Shown here: positions 16,061 through 24,845 of the stretch, one piece after another
How the letters are laid out: each line of letters opens with the position of its first letter
Numbering within the stretch: the first letter of the stretch is position 1
From: Sporosarcina quadrami
Lineage (GTDB): Bacteria; Bacillota; Bacilli; Bacillales_A; Planococcaceae
Reading direction: 5' to 3'
Assembly (NCBI RefSeq): GCF_014836615.1
Contig: NZ_JACSQN010000004.1
Span: 186,001-250,000 of the forward strand
DNA length: 64,000 nt
The notes under the pieces: model-generated
Seen by the model: the letters and a program-made list of their open reading frames with translations, nothing else
Database searches by the model: none
What the model was told of the DNA's origin: nothing
Program-made: the position numbers and the translations under genes

Positions 16061-16804
16061 TTATTGCAAATACTCCCGCACATCAACCAGCTCAAACAAT
16101 CCGCTTTCCCTCGCGAAGTTTGCCACGATTTCTACATGTGAAGCGCCGACCATGAATAAAATGCGTTCTTCACCGGAAGTCGCCAAATCGGACAAATTTG
16201 CAAAAAGGATAAGATTGCGTTGATACCACCATAGGAGCCAGTCCATGCCGACGTAGTCATTTCCTTCTTTGATGCGTGCCATGTTGACGTAAACCCTGTG
16301 CATTTTTTCAACCATTTCGGGTTGATTGAAGTAAAGGATGATTTCTGAAACGGTCCTGCCTTTTGTCGATAGATCCACTTCATCATACCAGCCGAAAAGC
16401 TCTTCGTATAACGCGGGCTGGTTCGCTTTCGCCCATTCGGTCACTTCCCCTATTTCACGATTGGCCGCGCCCTTTTCCATCCAATCCACAGCATGGATTT
16501 CTTCATGATTCATGTCGCGAGCGAGTCGATATCCGATCTGATCGATTTCATTCGCACCCAATTTGTAGTCGCCTGTCAGGTATCTCCTATATTGATCGTT
16601 GACGAAATTGCTCGATGTCTTTTCCGCTTCCACAGCTATTTTTGTCGGCTGAAATGACTTCAGTCGTGCTACAACGTCACATATTTCTTGCTGCCTATGC
16701 GGAGCGAGCATATCATCCGCTTCAGTTTGGACCAAATCCCCAGTCGGCCCCATATGGAATGCCCCCATAATCATAAGTTTTGGTTTTGCTGTTGTTTTTG
16801 TCAT
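16061..16804 (-). CDS. DUF5694 domain protein
   Basis: This 247-residue soluble protein starts PKLMIMGAFHMGPTGDL, a conserved GxxHxxN-like strand shared by TraB/TiKi-type hydrolase-like families. It also has KIAVEAEK, EIHAVDWM and near the end FMVGASHVEIVANF, a second conserved GxSH. These scattered His/Glu/Asp motifs suggest a hydrolase, but no activity is established for DUF5694. ATG at 16804 has GGGGGAAAAATA upstream; the frame stays open through repeat array D, which gives a false longer N-terminus. Confidence 0.75.
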   Translation of the reverse strand: MTKTTAKPKLMIMGAFHMGPTGDLVQTEADDMLAPHRQQEICDVVARLKSFQPTKIAVEAEKTSSNFVNDQYRRYLTGDYKLGANEIDQIGYRLARDMNHEEIHAVDWMEKGAANREIGEVTEWAKANQPALYEELFGWYDEVDLSTKGRTVSEIILYFNQPEMVEKMHRVYVNMARIKEGNDYVGMDWLLWWYQRNLILFANLSDLATSGEERILFMVGASHVEIVANFARESGLFELVDVREYLQ

Positions 16805-16876
16805 TATTTTTCCCCCTGTATAATGTGTTCCTTCCATTCTAGCATTATATTTGCACTTGTCAGCAAACGACGTAGT

Positions 16877-16979
16877 GGTTATAACTGACTCGTGATGGGT
16901 TATCACCGATTCTAAGTACGATATCACCGACTTGCGGCTTGTTATCACCGACTTGCCCCCACTTATCACCGACTCGCAG
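16877..16979. repeat. 21-bp-period repeat array D (TATCACCGA core)
   Basis: TATCACCGA occurs at 16901, 16922, 16943 and 16964, exactly 21 bp apart, with a degenerate TATAACTGA at 16880. The 12-bp interval sequences all differ. The array lies in the 311-bp divergent space between the DUF5694 gene and ECF sigma pair 2, the only array in a divergent region. Nothing else is evident in the rest of that space beyond the sigma gene's ribosome site. Confidence 0.88.
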
Positions 16980-17115
16980 AATTCAATGGATTCCCTACTA
17001 AAATCGCCGCAGTGCAATGAAAATAAAAAGCCCACAAAAAAAGGTGAGAATAACTTCTGTTTGGTACGATGTATTAAGTGTAGAGGCCTTTACGAGACAA
17101 GAAGGAGTTATCGGC

Positions 17116-17670
17116 ATGAAAATTACAACTGAAAACTTTATAAAGCACTTTAAAAAAGGGAAAGAACCCGCGCTGGAATATGTAATCGATGAGTACGCTG
17201 GGATTGTGAAAGCAATTGTCTATAACTCATTGCAATCGTATAACGATCCTCATGTAATCGAAGAATGCATTAGCGATACATTTCTCGGTGCCTATGAAAA
17301 TGCAAAACAGTTTTCAGGCGGGCAGGAGGATTTCAGGAAATGGTTATGTACGATTGCGAAGTTCAAAGCGATTGACGCCCAGCGGAAGCTCGTGAAGCAA
17401 CCTATTGCGGCGGAAATTGAAACGGACATCCTAACGGCCCAGTCAGCCGAGGAGGAGTTCATATACCAGTCGAAAACGAACGAGTTGCTCGTTCTGATGG
17501 CCAGGTTAGATGAAATAGATCGTGATATTTTCACGATGAAGTATTTCCTCAATATGCAAAACGAGGAGATCGCCACAAAACTTGGATTGACGAAAGCCGC
17601 TGTCGACAACCGGTTGTATCGAGGGAAAAAGCGATTGCAAAAATATCGTATAGAAGGAGCGTACACATGA
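17116..17670 (+). CDS. ECF-type RNA polymerase sigma factor (pair 2)
   Basis: The 184-residue sigma factor has region 2 (VIEECISDTFLGAYENAKQF, then FRKWLCTIAKFKAIDAQR) and region 4 (LDEIDRDIFTMKYFLNMQN and IATKLGLTKAAVDNRLYRGK). ATG at 17116 follows AGAAGGAG; the frame is open upstream but without a site. It overlaps the following DUF4179 gene by 4 bp. Region 4 differs from pair 1, so target promoters probably differ too. Confidence 0.9.
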   Translation: MKITTENFIKHFKKGKEPALEYVIDEYAGIVKAIVYNSLQSYNDPHVIEECISDTFLGAYENAKQFSGGQEDFRKWLCTIAKFKAIDAQRKLVKQPIAAEIETDILTAQSAEEEFIYQSKTNELLVLMARLDEIDRDIFTMKYFLNMQNEEIATKLGLTKAAVDNRLYRGKKRLQKYRIEGAYT

Positions 17671-18758
17671 AAAACATATATAAACAACTTGATAAATTAA
17701 AAATGGACACGGACCTCCAACCGATGGATGTAAGCAAGTTGGAAAAGGCTCGCATTAAACAGAATGTCTTACGAAACAAAAAGAAGACTCATATGCCTAA
17801 AATCGCTTCAGCGGCTGTCGCTGTTGTAGCTGCTTCGTTCATCACATTTGGGGTGGCTTTCCCGACATTAGCTGCCAAACTACCCATCGTTGGGAACTTG
17901 TTTGAATCATTCGTTGATGATAAAAGTTATGTGTTTGAAAAATTTGCTGACCACGCATCTGACATCGGGGCCACGAAAGAAAGTAATGGGATTAGTGTAA
18001 CAGTGACAGATGCTGTGTACGATGGTGAGAATATTACGATTGCCTATACAATGATAAGCGATCAAGATTTGGGTGAGCGCCCAATTTTGGAAGGTAAACT
18101 GCATGCTGAGGAATTCGGTGACGCTTACGAGCATTTCGGCTTTGCCCCTAAAGAGATGGGAAAAAAGATCAGTGACACCGAATACGCCGGCTTATTAGTC
18201 TATGGATTGGTCGATGGACCTAAGCCTGAAGAAATTCATGTTACGTGGGATGGTTCTCGTATTATCAACCTGGACAACGTGAACAATAATCATTCAGGGG
18301 ATTGGTCATTTCAATTTAACTTGAATGCACTTGAATCGACGTCAGTTAACTTTGCCAATTCTAACATCACGTCTGAAGCTGTTGGCATTCAAGTTAATTT
18401 ACAAAAGATCACGGAAACACCCGTATCGACGACGATTTATCTGTCAGAACTAGTGGATCTCCCTACTGTCTCCATGGAAGAAAGCGAATGGCGGGGGGCT
18501 CAAATTGAATATGATATAACCGACGATTTGGGAAATGAATACAATGCCATACATTATGTAGACATTGGGCATAGTACAGATTTTAAAGGCCGAATGAGTA
18601 ATCCTAGGATTACAACTACACAATTTCATCCTGAAGCTACAACTATTTACGTTACGCCTATTATAAATGTATACAAGATGATGAACAGCGAAGGCAATCT
18701 TGAATTGATCAAGGAACCCTATTCAATTGAACCATTGTTAATACCTTTAACAGAATAA
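17667..18758 (+). CDS. DUF4179 anti-sigma factor (pair 2)
   Basis: The 363-residue membrane protein has a basic cytoplasmic segment (1-45) and one transmembrane helix (about 46-68, SAAVAVVAASFITFGVAFP). DUF4179 follows, with SNGISVTVTDAVYDGENITI, closely parallel to pair 1. It is co-translated with the sigma gene through ATGA overlap and should sequester it until an extracellular cue acts on the long outer domain. Confidence 0.87.
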   Translation: MKNIYKQLDKLKMDTDLQPMDVSKLEKARIKQNVLRNKKKTHMPKIASAAVAVVAASFITFGVAFPTLAAKLPIVGNLFESFVDDKSYVFEKFADHASDIGATKESNGISVTVTDAVYDGENITIAYTMISDQDLGERPILEGKLHAEEFGDAYEHFGFAPKEMGKKISDTEYAGLLVYGLVDGPKPEEIHVTWDGSRIINLDNVNNNHSGDWSFQFNLNALESTSVNFANSNITSEAVGIQVNLQKITETPVSTTIYLSELVDLPTVSMEESEWRGAQIEYDITDDLGNEYNAIHYVDIGHSTDFKGRMSNPRITTTQFHPEATTIYVTPIINVYKMMNSEGNLELIKEPYSIEPLLIPLTE

Positions 18759-18775
18759 CAAACTACTCAACTACA

Positions 18776-18804
18776 AGAAGGCGCTTACTGCCTTCTTTTT
18801 TTTC
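18776..18804 (+). terminator. Terminator of sigma/anti-sigma pair 2
   Basis: Stem AGAAGGC / GCCTTCT with a 7-nt loop runs into eight T residues. Confidence 0.88.
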
Positions 18805-18957
18805 TGGATTTTAACTATATACACGTAAGCATGAGAAACCTCTCTTACATAAACTCGAAATCTGACCCCTAAGTTTTCTTCCGATTTGACTCTTTCACTA
18901 GTACCAGTCGTTTGCTATTGTTAGATTATTAAATGAAACAACTGGGGGCATTGACTT

Positions 18958-19491
18958 ATGCAAAAAGCAGCGACTCATACAAATTCGCGGACATTCGACT
19001 TAATCTTAACTTCCATGCTCATCGCACTCGTTTTCGTTGCAACACTTCTTTTGAATATCAAATTGCCGATATCAGCTAACGGAGGGCTGGTTCATCTTGG
19101 AACAGCGATGCTTTTTATCGTCTCAATTTTATTCGGCCCTAAAAAAGGAATGATTGCGGGAGCTGTCGGAATGGGGTTATTCGACTTAGTATCCGGATAT
19201 GCGGTATGGGCACCCATCTCATTTGTAGCACGCGGCATTCAAGGCTATCTCGTCGGAAAAATCTCTTGGTCGAACGGCCGGAATGGAAATAGCTTCCGCT
19301 TCAACCTTTTGGCAACAATCGCTTCTACACCACTTATGATTGCCTGTTATTACATTTGGGAAGCCATTATATTCAAAAGCTGGCTTATTCCACTCGCTTC
19401 CATTCCAGGAGACATCGTACAAACGGTCATCGGCCTGCTAGTGGCAATCCCTGTTTGTGTAATGTTGAAAAAGACACCGTTTTTCAAATGA
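18958..19491 (+). CDS. ECF-transporter S component family membrane protein
   Basis: This 177-residue protein has five to six transmembrane helices. LIALVFVATLLLNIKLPIS, HLGTAMLFIVSILFGPKKG and GAVGMGLFDLVSGY are typical of energy-coupling-factor S components. Such proteins bind a vitamin or precursor and use a shared EcfAAT module encoded elsewhere. The 150 bp upstream show no preQ1, TPP, FMN or folate riboswitch that I can recognise, so the substrate is open. The start follows TGGGGGC. Confidence 0.82.
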   Translation: MQKAATHTNSRTFDLILTSMLIALVFVATLLLNIKLPISANGGLVHLGTAMLFIVSILFGPKKGMIAGAVGMGLFDLVSGYAVWAPISFVARGIQGYLVGKISWSNGRNGNSFRFNLLATIASTPLMIACYYIWEAIIFKSWLIPLASIPGDIVQTVIGLLVAIPVCVMLKKTPFFK

Positions 19492-19496
19492 AAAAG

Positions 19497-19530
19497 AGAG
19501 GGCGCATTGGTCATGATGCGTTCTTTTTTT
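19497..19530 (+). terminator. Terminator of the S-component gene
   Basis: Imperfect stem GGGCGCAT / ATGCGTTC, with two G-T pairs, is followed by seven T residues. Confidence 0.75.
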
Positions 19531-19622
19531 ATTGTAAAAATAAACCTTTCATCTCCTGTAACCTTTGTCATTCCCACACGACAAATGTTATGTAACTAGT
19601 AAAGATTCAGGAGGAAAACATC

Positions 19623-20195
19623 ATGGGAAAACTTAAAGTAGTAGTATTGGCATTGGTTTTGGTACTTGCAGCCGGCTGCTCACAAAAGGATGATACGAAC
19701 AAACCAGGAACTGAAAAGCCGGACACAACCGTCTCTTTTGACGACATGACGACCGACATGAAAGAGGCCATCGCGGAAGACTTGAAGGAAGGCGGCGTTG
19801 AAGAGGAAGTACTTGTCGATAACAAACTGACGTACTATTTGGAAACAGACTTGACCGCAGCTGAAGAGGAAGATCCCGCAGTTGCCATTTGGCTTGAGAA
19901 GATGGGACTTGACCAAGCTAACATCACAAAGGGACTAGTCATCGCCGCAATGATGAATGTCAATGCAGATGAAATTATTGTACTTGAAGCGAAGGACGAA
20001 GCGGACGTTGCGGCATTGAAAGAATCGCTAGAAAATGAACTTGAAAACCAGGACAACACGTGGAAACAATATTTGCCTGACCAGTATGAAAAAGTAGAAG
20101 ATAACATTATCGCGACAAACGGCAAGTATTTACTATATGTTACGTATTCAAACCCGGATAAGATAGAAGAAATCTTCAACAGCTATACAAAGTAA
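19623..20195 (+). CDS. DUF4358-type lipoprotein
   Basis: The 190-residue secreted lipoprotein has a signal peptide ending LAAGC (lipobox, Cys19), a charged linker (20-40), then a domain resembling DUF4358 with YLPDQYEKVEDNIIATNGKY (C-terminal part). DUF4358 proteins are repeatedly found beside MBOAT acyltransferase and DHHW genes, as here, and probably assist that surface modification. AGGAGG precedes the ATG by 8 nt. Confidence 0.8.
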   Translation: MGKLKVVVLALVLVLAAGCSQKDDTNKPGTEKPDTTVSFDDMTTDMKEAIAEDLKEGGVEEEVLVDNKLTYYLETDLTAAEEEDPAVAIWLEKMGLDQANITKGLVIAAMMNVNADEIIVLEAKDEADVAALKESLENELENQDNTWKQYLPDQYEKVEDNIIATNGKYLLYVTYSNPDKIEEIFNSYTK

Positions 20196-20223
20196 TTTCG
20201 TAAAAAGGCAACCAACCACGCCC

Positions 20224-20267
20224 CAGACTGTTCCATTATGACCGAACTGTCTGCGGCATTCTTTTTA
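20224..20267 (+). terminator. Hairpin between DUF4358 and MBOAT genes
   Basis: Stem CAGACTGTTC / GAACTGTCTG (9 of 10 pairs) is followed by CGGCATTCTTTTT. An outer pairing CGTAAAAAG / CTTTTTACG extends it, and CCCC upstream can pair with the GGGG of the next ribosome site. It probably attenuates but need not abolish expression of the downstream acyltransferase gene. Confidence 0.65.
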
Positions 20268-20286
20268 CGACCGGGGAGATGATGCA

Positions 20287-21699
20287 ATGGTATTCAGCAG
20301 TTTGACGTTCCTATTCTTTTTCCTTCCGATTGCGTTGCTGTTGTACTTCAGCTGCCCGAAGAAGATGAAAAATCTCGTTCTGCTCGCTGTCAGTTTATTC
20401 TTTTACGCATGGGGCGAACCGATCTATATTTTGCTGATGATTTTTTCAGCGAGTGTCGATTATATGCACGGGCTCATTATTCATAAATACCGAATCACTC
20501 ACAAATTACTCGCGAAATCGGCGCTTATTTCTTCATTAGTCGTCAATATCGGTATTTTATCTTTCTTCAAATACGCCGACTTCCTAGTAGATAATGTAAA
20601 TCTGTTCTTCGGCTCAGCGATTCAACCATTGGATTTGCCGTTGCCTATCGGTATTTCATTCTATACATTCCAAACGATGTCTTATTCGATTGATGTGTAT
20701 AGAGGAAAAGTGAAACCACAGCGTAATCCGATAACGCTCGCGCTATACGTAACATTGTTTCCACAGCTTATCGCGGGACCGATTGTCCGTTATGAGACAA
20801 TCGAAAAAGAACTCGCGAACCGTTCATTCCAATTGGATCAATTCACGGACGGCATCCGTCTTTTCATCATCGGGCTCGGTAAGAAAGTGCTCATCGCCAA
20901 TTCCATTGGGGAGTTGTGGTTCACAATCCAGCAGCAGGAATTAGGCGCATTATCCACTTCCACCGCCTGGCTCGGAATTATTGCATTCTCGTTCCAAATC
21001 TACTTCGATTTCAGTGGATACTCGGATATGGCAAGAGGGCTTGGCAAAATGTTCGGGTTCAACTTCCCGATCAACTTCAACTATCCGTACATCTCAAAAA
21101 ATGTCACGGAGTTTTGGAGACGCTGGCATATGACACTCGGTTCGTGGTTCCGCGACTATGTGTATTTCCCACTCGGTGGCAGCAGGAAAGGGACGTGGTT
21201 TACCGTCCGCAACTTGCTGATTGTATGGGCGATCACAGGTCTCTGGCATGGCGCCAGCTGGAATTTCGTCTTATGGGGATTGTATTTCGGTGTATTGATC
21301 GGCATCGAAAAATTGGGCTTACTGAAGTTATTAGAGAAACTTCCGTCTGTTTTCCAGCACACCTATTTGCTGCTCATCGTCGTGTTCGGTTGGCTGCTAT
21401 TCGTCTTTGAAGATGGAAAACAAGGCATCGCTTATGGGAAAGTGATGTTTGGTGCTGCCAGCCAACCCTTTTACGACAATCAATTCCTTTATTTCATCAC
21501 GGCAAATGGACTGTTGCTGATCATTGCAGTCATTGCATCAACACCGTTGCTGAAAAAGGTGTACCAAATCATGACATGTAAACTGTCAACACCAGTACAT
21601 GCAAGTGTCTCAATCATTTGGCTCATCATTATACTGTTCCTGTCGACTGCTTACTTAGCGAATGACAGCTATAATCCGTTTCTCTATTTCCGTTTCTAA
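20287..21699 (+). CDS. MBOAT-family membrane O-acyltransferase (AlgI-like)
   Basis: The 470-residue protein has about 11 hydrophobic segments. FSSLTFLFFFLPIALLLYF at the start, PLPIGISFYTFQTMSYSIDV and NFPYISKNVTEFWRRWHMTL-like spacing match the AlgI/DltB branch. The catalytic histidine is His321 in TGLWHGASW. AlgI-like enzymes transfer acetyl groups across the membrane to extracellular polysaccharide or wall polymers. A DHHW gene follows 16 bp later; the polymer is unknown. Confidence 0.92.
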   Translation: MVFSSLTFLFFFLPIALLLYFSCPKKMKNLVLLAVSLFFYAWGEPIYILLMIFSASVDYMHGLIIHKYRITHKLLAKSALISSLVVNIGILSFFKYADFLVDNVNLFFGSAIQPLDLPLPIGISFYTFQTMSYSIDVYRGKVKPQRNPITLALYVTLFPQLIAGPIVRYETIEKELANRSFQLDQFTDGIRLFIIGLGKKVLIANSIGELWFTIQQQELGALSTSTAWLGIIAFSFQIYFDFSGYSDMARGLGKMFGFNFPINFNYPYISKNVTEFWRRWHMTLGSWFRDYVYFPLGGSRKGTWFTVRNLLIVWAITGLWHGASWNFVLWGLYFGVLIGIEKLGLLKLLEKLPSVFQHTYLLLIVVFGWLLFVFEDGKQGIAYGKVMFGAASQPFYDNQFLYFITANGLLLIIAVIASTPLLKKVYQIMTCKLSTPVHASVSIIWLIIILFLSTAYLANDSYNPFLYFRF

Positions 21700-21715
21700 A
21701 GAAGGAGGCTGTGCT

Positions 21716-22840
21716 ATGAAAGTGACTAATCAGATACTGTTGAGTCTGTTCGTCCTATTCATTGGTGGCGTCTCCTTAACGTACGTATTCACCGAAGACC
21801 GTGCGTTTTCGGAAACGGAAAATCGGGTGCTTGCGCAGATGCCGACATTTACATGGGATAAATTCATCGCAGGCAAATTCACGAAGGAATTCGAGACGTA
21901 TCTAAGCGATCAATTCGTGAAAAAAGACTTTTGGACAGGCCTGAAAGCCGTCACTGAAAAAGTGTCGTTAAAGAAAGAGAACAATGGAATTTACTTTGGA
22001 AAAGACGGATATCTATTTGAACGTTTTCCCGAACCTGGAAAACAATTCACCGCCAACATCAACCATCTCAACCTGTTTTCAGATAAACTGCAAGGCTTGA
22101 ACCTATATGTCATGACAGCTCCTACTTCAATTGCTATGTATCCTGAGAAGCTTCCGAAGTACGCGTATTCAGCGGACCAACTGACCGCGTTGAACACGAT
22201 GAAAGAGCAACTGAATCCGTCCATCCATTGGATCGATATATACAAGCCGCTAGAGGATGCGAAAGACGAGCCCCTCTACTATCATACCGACCACCACTGG
22301 ACGACACACGGCGCTTTCATCGCCTACGAGGAAGCCGCCAAAGCGATGGGACTCCAAGCGTACACAAAAGAAGACTTCACAATCGATCAGGTATCCAACA
22401 AGTTCTACGGCACATATGATGCAAAAGCAAATGACTTCACGGTTACACCTGATTCAATCGAGCTGTACAAACCGAACTTCGACATCGAGTACACAGTTGA
22501 ATTCGGAGATGACACAAAAAACTTGGACGGATTGTACGCATGGGAGTTTCTAAAGAAGCGCGATCAATACGCCATGTTCTTAAACGGCAATCATGGAAAA
22601 GTTGTCATCCACTCTACGAACAAAAACGGACGTAAACTGCTCGTCGTAAAAGACTCTTACGCGCATGCGCTCATCCCTTTTCTCGCCAATCATTTTGAAG
22701 AGATCCATATGATTGACCTTCGCTACACGCATGAGAAACTCGATCACTATATGGAACAACAGGACATTCAAGATGCACTCGTCGTCTACAATATCTCAAC
22801 GTTTGCGGATGATCCAAATATAATCTGGCTCAGACAATAG
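21716..22840 (+). CDS. DHHW-family (AlgX/AlgJ-like) extracellular protein
   Basis: This 374-residue protein has one N-terminal transmembrane segment (about 5-27) and an SGNH-hydrolase-like domain of the DHHW family. The name-giving DHHW is at 192-195 (YHTDHHWTTHGA) and the catalytic serine is in VVKDSYAHAL. It likely passes acetyl groups from the MBOAT partner to the polymer on the outer surface. ATG at 21716 follows GAAGGAGG; the frame is open upstream into the MBOAT gene but lacks a site. Confidence 0.9.
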   Translation: MKVTNQILLSLFVLFIGGVSLTYVFTEDRAFSETENRVLAQMPTFTWDKFIAGKFTKEFETYLSDQFVKKDFWTGLKAVTEKVSLKKENNGIYFGKDGYLFERFPEPGKQFTANINHLNLFSDKLQGLNLYVMTAPTSIAMYPEKLPKYAYSADQLTALNTMKEQLNPSIHWIDIYKPLEDAKDEPLYYHTDHHWTTHGAFIAYEEAAKAMGLQAYTKEDFTIDQVSNKFYGTYDAKANDFTVTPDSIELYKPNFDIEYTVEFGDDTKNLDGLYAWEFLKKRDQYAMFLNGNHGKVVIHSTNKNGRKLLVVKDSYAHALIPFLANHFEEIHMIDLRYTHEKLDHYMEQQDIQDALVVYNISTFADDPNIIWLRQ

Positions 22841-22843
22841 AAT

Positions 22844-22883
22844 AACGAGGCAACCCGTAATTCACGGCTGCCTCGTTGTTTTA
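22844..22883. terminator. Bidirectional terminator between DHHW and pair-3 anti-sigma genes
   Basis: A 9-bp perfect stem AACGAGGCA / TGCCTCGTT is followed by GTTTTATTT on the plus strand and ATTCTATTG on the minus strand. Confidence 0.85.
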
Positions 22884-24158
22884 TTTCACATTAATCTTTA
22901 TGCTATCCCCATAATTCTTCTTATAATGCATCCCTTCGATATGAAGGGTATCAGGCATTTCATCGCTTTCAAATAACAGGATCCGTTCCTTATAGTCATC
23001 TGTATGATCCTGTCGCAGCAATGTCTTCAGCGGCACGGAGCGTTCACCCGCTTGTATTGAAACCCCTTCCAGTAGTACGTCATCCGCCGTCGCAATCGTC
23101 ACTTGAATTCCCTTCTCTGTCATCTCCACTTTCCGAACGAACAATTCTTTCTCGTGAATCAACGTCGGATCTTCATTCAAACCAGTCAGTGGAACAGTCG
23201 CATCCACATCCATATAGCCGACAAACGTCTGAACAACGAGTTCCAGACTTTTCACTCCTTCTGGTAACGCATCAAAATTCAGGTTAAACGTACTCCCCTT
23301 CCACGATGAAGAGACACCTGCCCCCTGATTGTCAATCGGCTTACCGTCCGCAAGAAGCTGAATGCCTTCAAAAGCGCCTGGATAGCGGTCATAATTATCC
23401 ACGTTCAGCTTTCCTGTAACCGTCGTCCGGCTTGGCGTCGCCGTAATCGCGTCGAATCGGATCGTCCCCTGATCGACTTGGACCGTCTTCTTGATCGATT
23501 GCTTCCACTCCGTCACCATCGCCTCATTCGGATTAAAAGGGAACGATATCTCGTGTTCCTTCATCGCTTGCCCTTCATCCACTTCTTCCAGCAGATGAAG
23601 CGTCAAGCTCTTTGCAAAAGGGCTGACCGCGTCAAACGACTGCATCCCTGTAAGCTTGGTCTCCTCATCATTCATCGACCAAGTCCCGCTGACCGCGAAA
23701 GATTTCGTCAGCACTCCGGTAATATTCCAGAACGAATATGGCGGATTAAGATCCACTCCGTCCGGATTCGAGTATGTGTAATAAAGGACGAACTGGCTCT
23801 TGTCACTATACATTCCCTCTAGTTGCAACTGAGATCCGTCTTCCAGCAACACAGTCGCATCAATCGTCTGTCCAAGACCTGCGTCATTCAGATCCGATAA
23901 CGTACCTGTCATGATGTCATCAAAACCCAAAAGCATTTTCCCATAATACGCAAATGCGTTGTAATTGTAACTAACGACAGATAAAAACACTATAGCTGCG
24001 ATAACAGCGATCCATTTCGGTGCAGTTTTCGGCTTCCGTTCTGGCACTTTTTCGAGCGCCATACGCAAACGGCCTTCCAACTCAACCGGTGCCTTTACAT
24101 CATTTTGACGCTTTTTCTCTTCCGCTAACCGCTTCTCCAGTTCAGTCAATGCCGTCAC
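22881..24158 (-). CDS. DUF4179 anti-sigma factor (pair 3)
   Basis: The largest of the three anti-sigma proteins (425 residues) has a charged cytoplasmic part (1-45), a transmembrane helix (about 46-65, WIAVIAAIVFLSVVSYNYN) and DUF4179-type and immunoglobulin-like extracellular regions. It overlaps the sigma gene by 17 bp. The long outer domain suggests sensing of a wall- or surface-located ligand. Confidence 0.82.
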   Translation of the reverse strand: MTALTELEKRLAEEKKRQNDVKAPVELEGRLRMALEKVPERKPKTAPKWIAVIAAIVFLSVVSYNYNAFAYYGKMLLGFDDIMTGTLSDLNDAGLGQTIDATVLLEDGSQLQLEGMYSDKSQFVLYYTYSNPDGVDLNPPYSFWNITGVLTKSFAVSGTWSMNDEETKLTGMQSFDAVSPFAKSLTLHLLEEVDEGQAMKEHEISFPFNPNEAMVTEWKQSIKKTVQVDQGTIRFDAITATPSRTTVTGKLNVDNYDRYPGAFEGIQLLADGKPIDNQGAGVSSSWKGSTFNLNFDALPEGVKSLELVVQTFVGYMDVDATVPLTGLNEDPTLIHEKELFVRKVEMTEKGIQVTIATADDVLLEGVSIQAGERSVPLKTLLRQDHTDDYKERILLFESDEMPDTLHIEGMHYKKNYGDSIKINVK

Positions 24159-24675
24159 CTCCAGACGTCTCGCGCATCTTTTTCAGTCCTTGAAAAATCC
24201 TCGATTTCACTGTCCCAATCGATACATATGTCATGTCTGCTATCGTCTGATTATCAAGATCGTGGAAATACTTCAGCACAATGGCTTCCCTCTGGTCAGA
24301 ATTCACGAGAGACAACATGCCTTGCAAATCCATTCGTTGCTCGCTTTGCACAATGGAATCCGGATACTGCCCAGTTTCAAAATGTTCTTCTGAATCTCCC
24401 ATCAACACAACCTTGCTCTGTTTCCGCAACATCTGTTTACACCGGTTCACAAGAATGGTTTTGCTCCAGCTATAAAAAGCCTCTTCCTTCTTCAGCTGAT
24501 GAATGGACTGAAACAAACTGACAATCATGTCTTCCAACGCATCCATTGCGTCATGCGGATCCTTCATATAGGAGAGAGCAAGCCGATAATACGCATCTTG
24601 CTGCTCGTGGATCAATTGCAACAGCGCTTCTTTGTTCCCTTTTTTCGCCTTCTTCACTAGACGCACAAACCCCAT
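24142..24675 (-). CDS. ECF-type RNA polymerase sigma factor (pair 3)
   Basis: This 177-residue sigma factor has region 2 (YMKDPHDAMDALEDMIVSLF, FYSWSKTILVNRCKQMLRK) and region 4 (LVNSDQREAIVLKYFHDLDN, IADMTYVSIGTVKSRIFQGL). ATG follows GGGGAGAGGTGA. It is on the minus strand, unlike pairs 1 and 2, and is co-translated with its anti-sigma factor. Confidence 0.9.
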   Translation of the reverse strand: MGFVRLVKKAKKGNKEALLQLIHEQQDAYYRLALSYMKDPHDAMDALEDMIVSLFQSIHQLKKEEAFYSWSKTILVNRCKQMLRKQSKVVLMGDSEEHFETGQYPDSIVQSEQRMDLQGMLSLVNSDQREAIVLKYFHDLDNQTIADMTYVSIGTVKSRIFQGLKKMRETSGGDGID

Positions 24676-24845
24676 ACCCTCACCTCTCCCCTATAAGAGT
24701 CCGCAATCATGTAAAAAGTTCATTTGATGATTGAATACATTAATATAATTTCTGGAGATCCCGCGATAAAGACATACTTTTCAGAAATAGGAATGTTATA
24801 CTTATTATACTACTTGAGTTATGGACTTTCAGAAGGGGTGAATTT

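Noticed and set aside
18804..18957. Vitamin-type riboswitch upstream of the ECF S-component gene
   Set aside because: No recognisable TPP, FMN, preQ1 or folate riboswitch core sequence.
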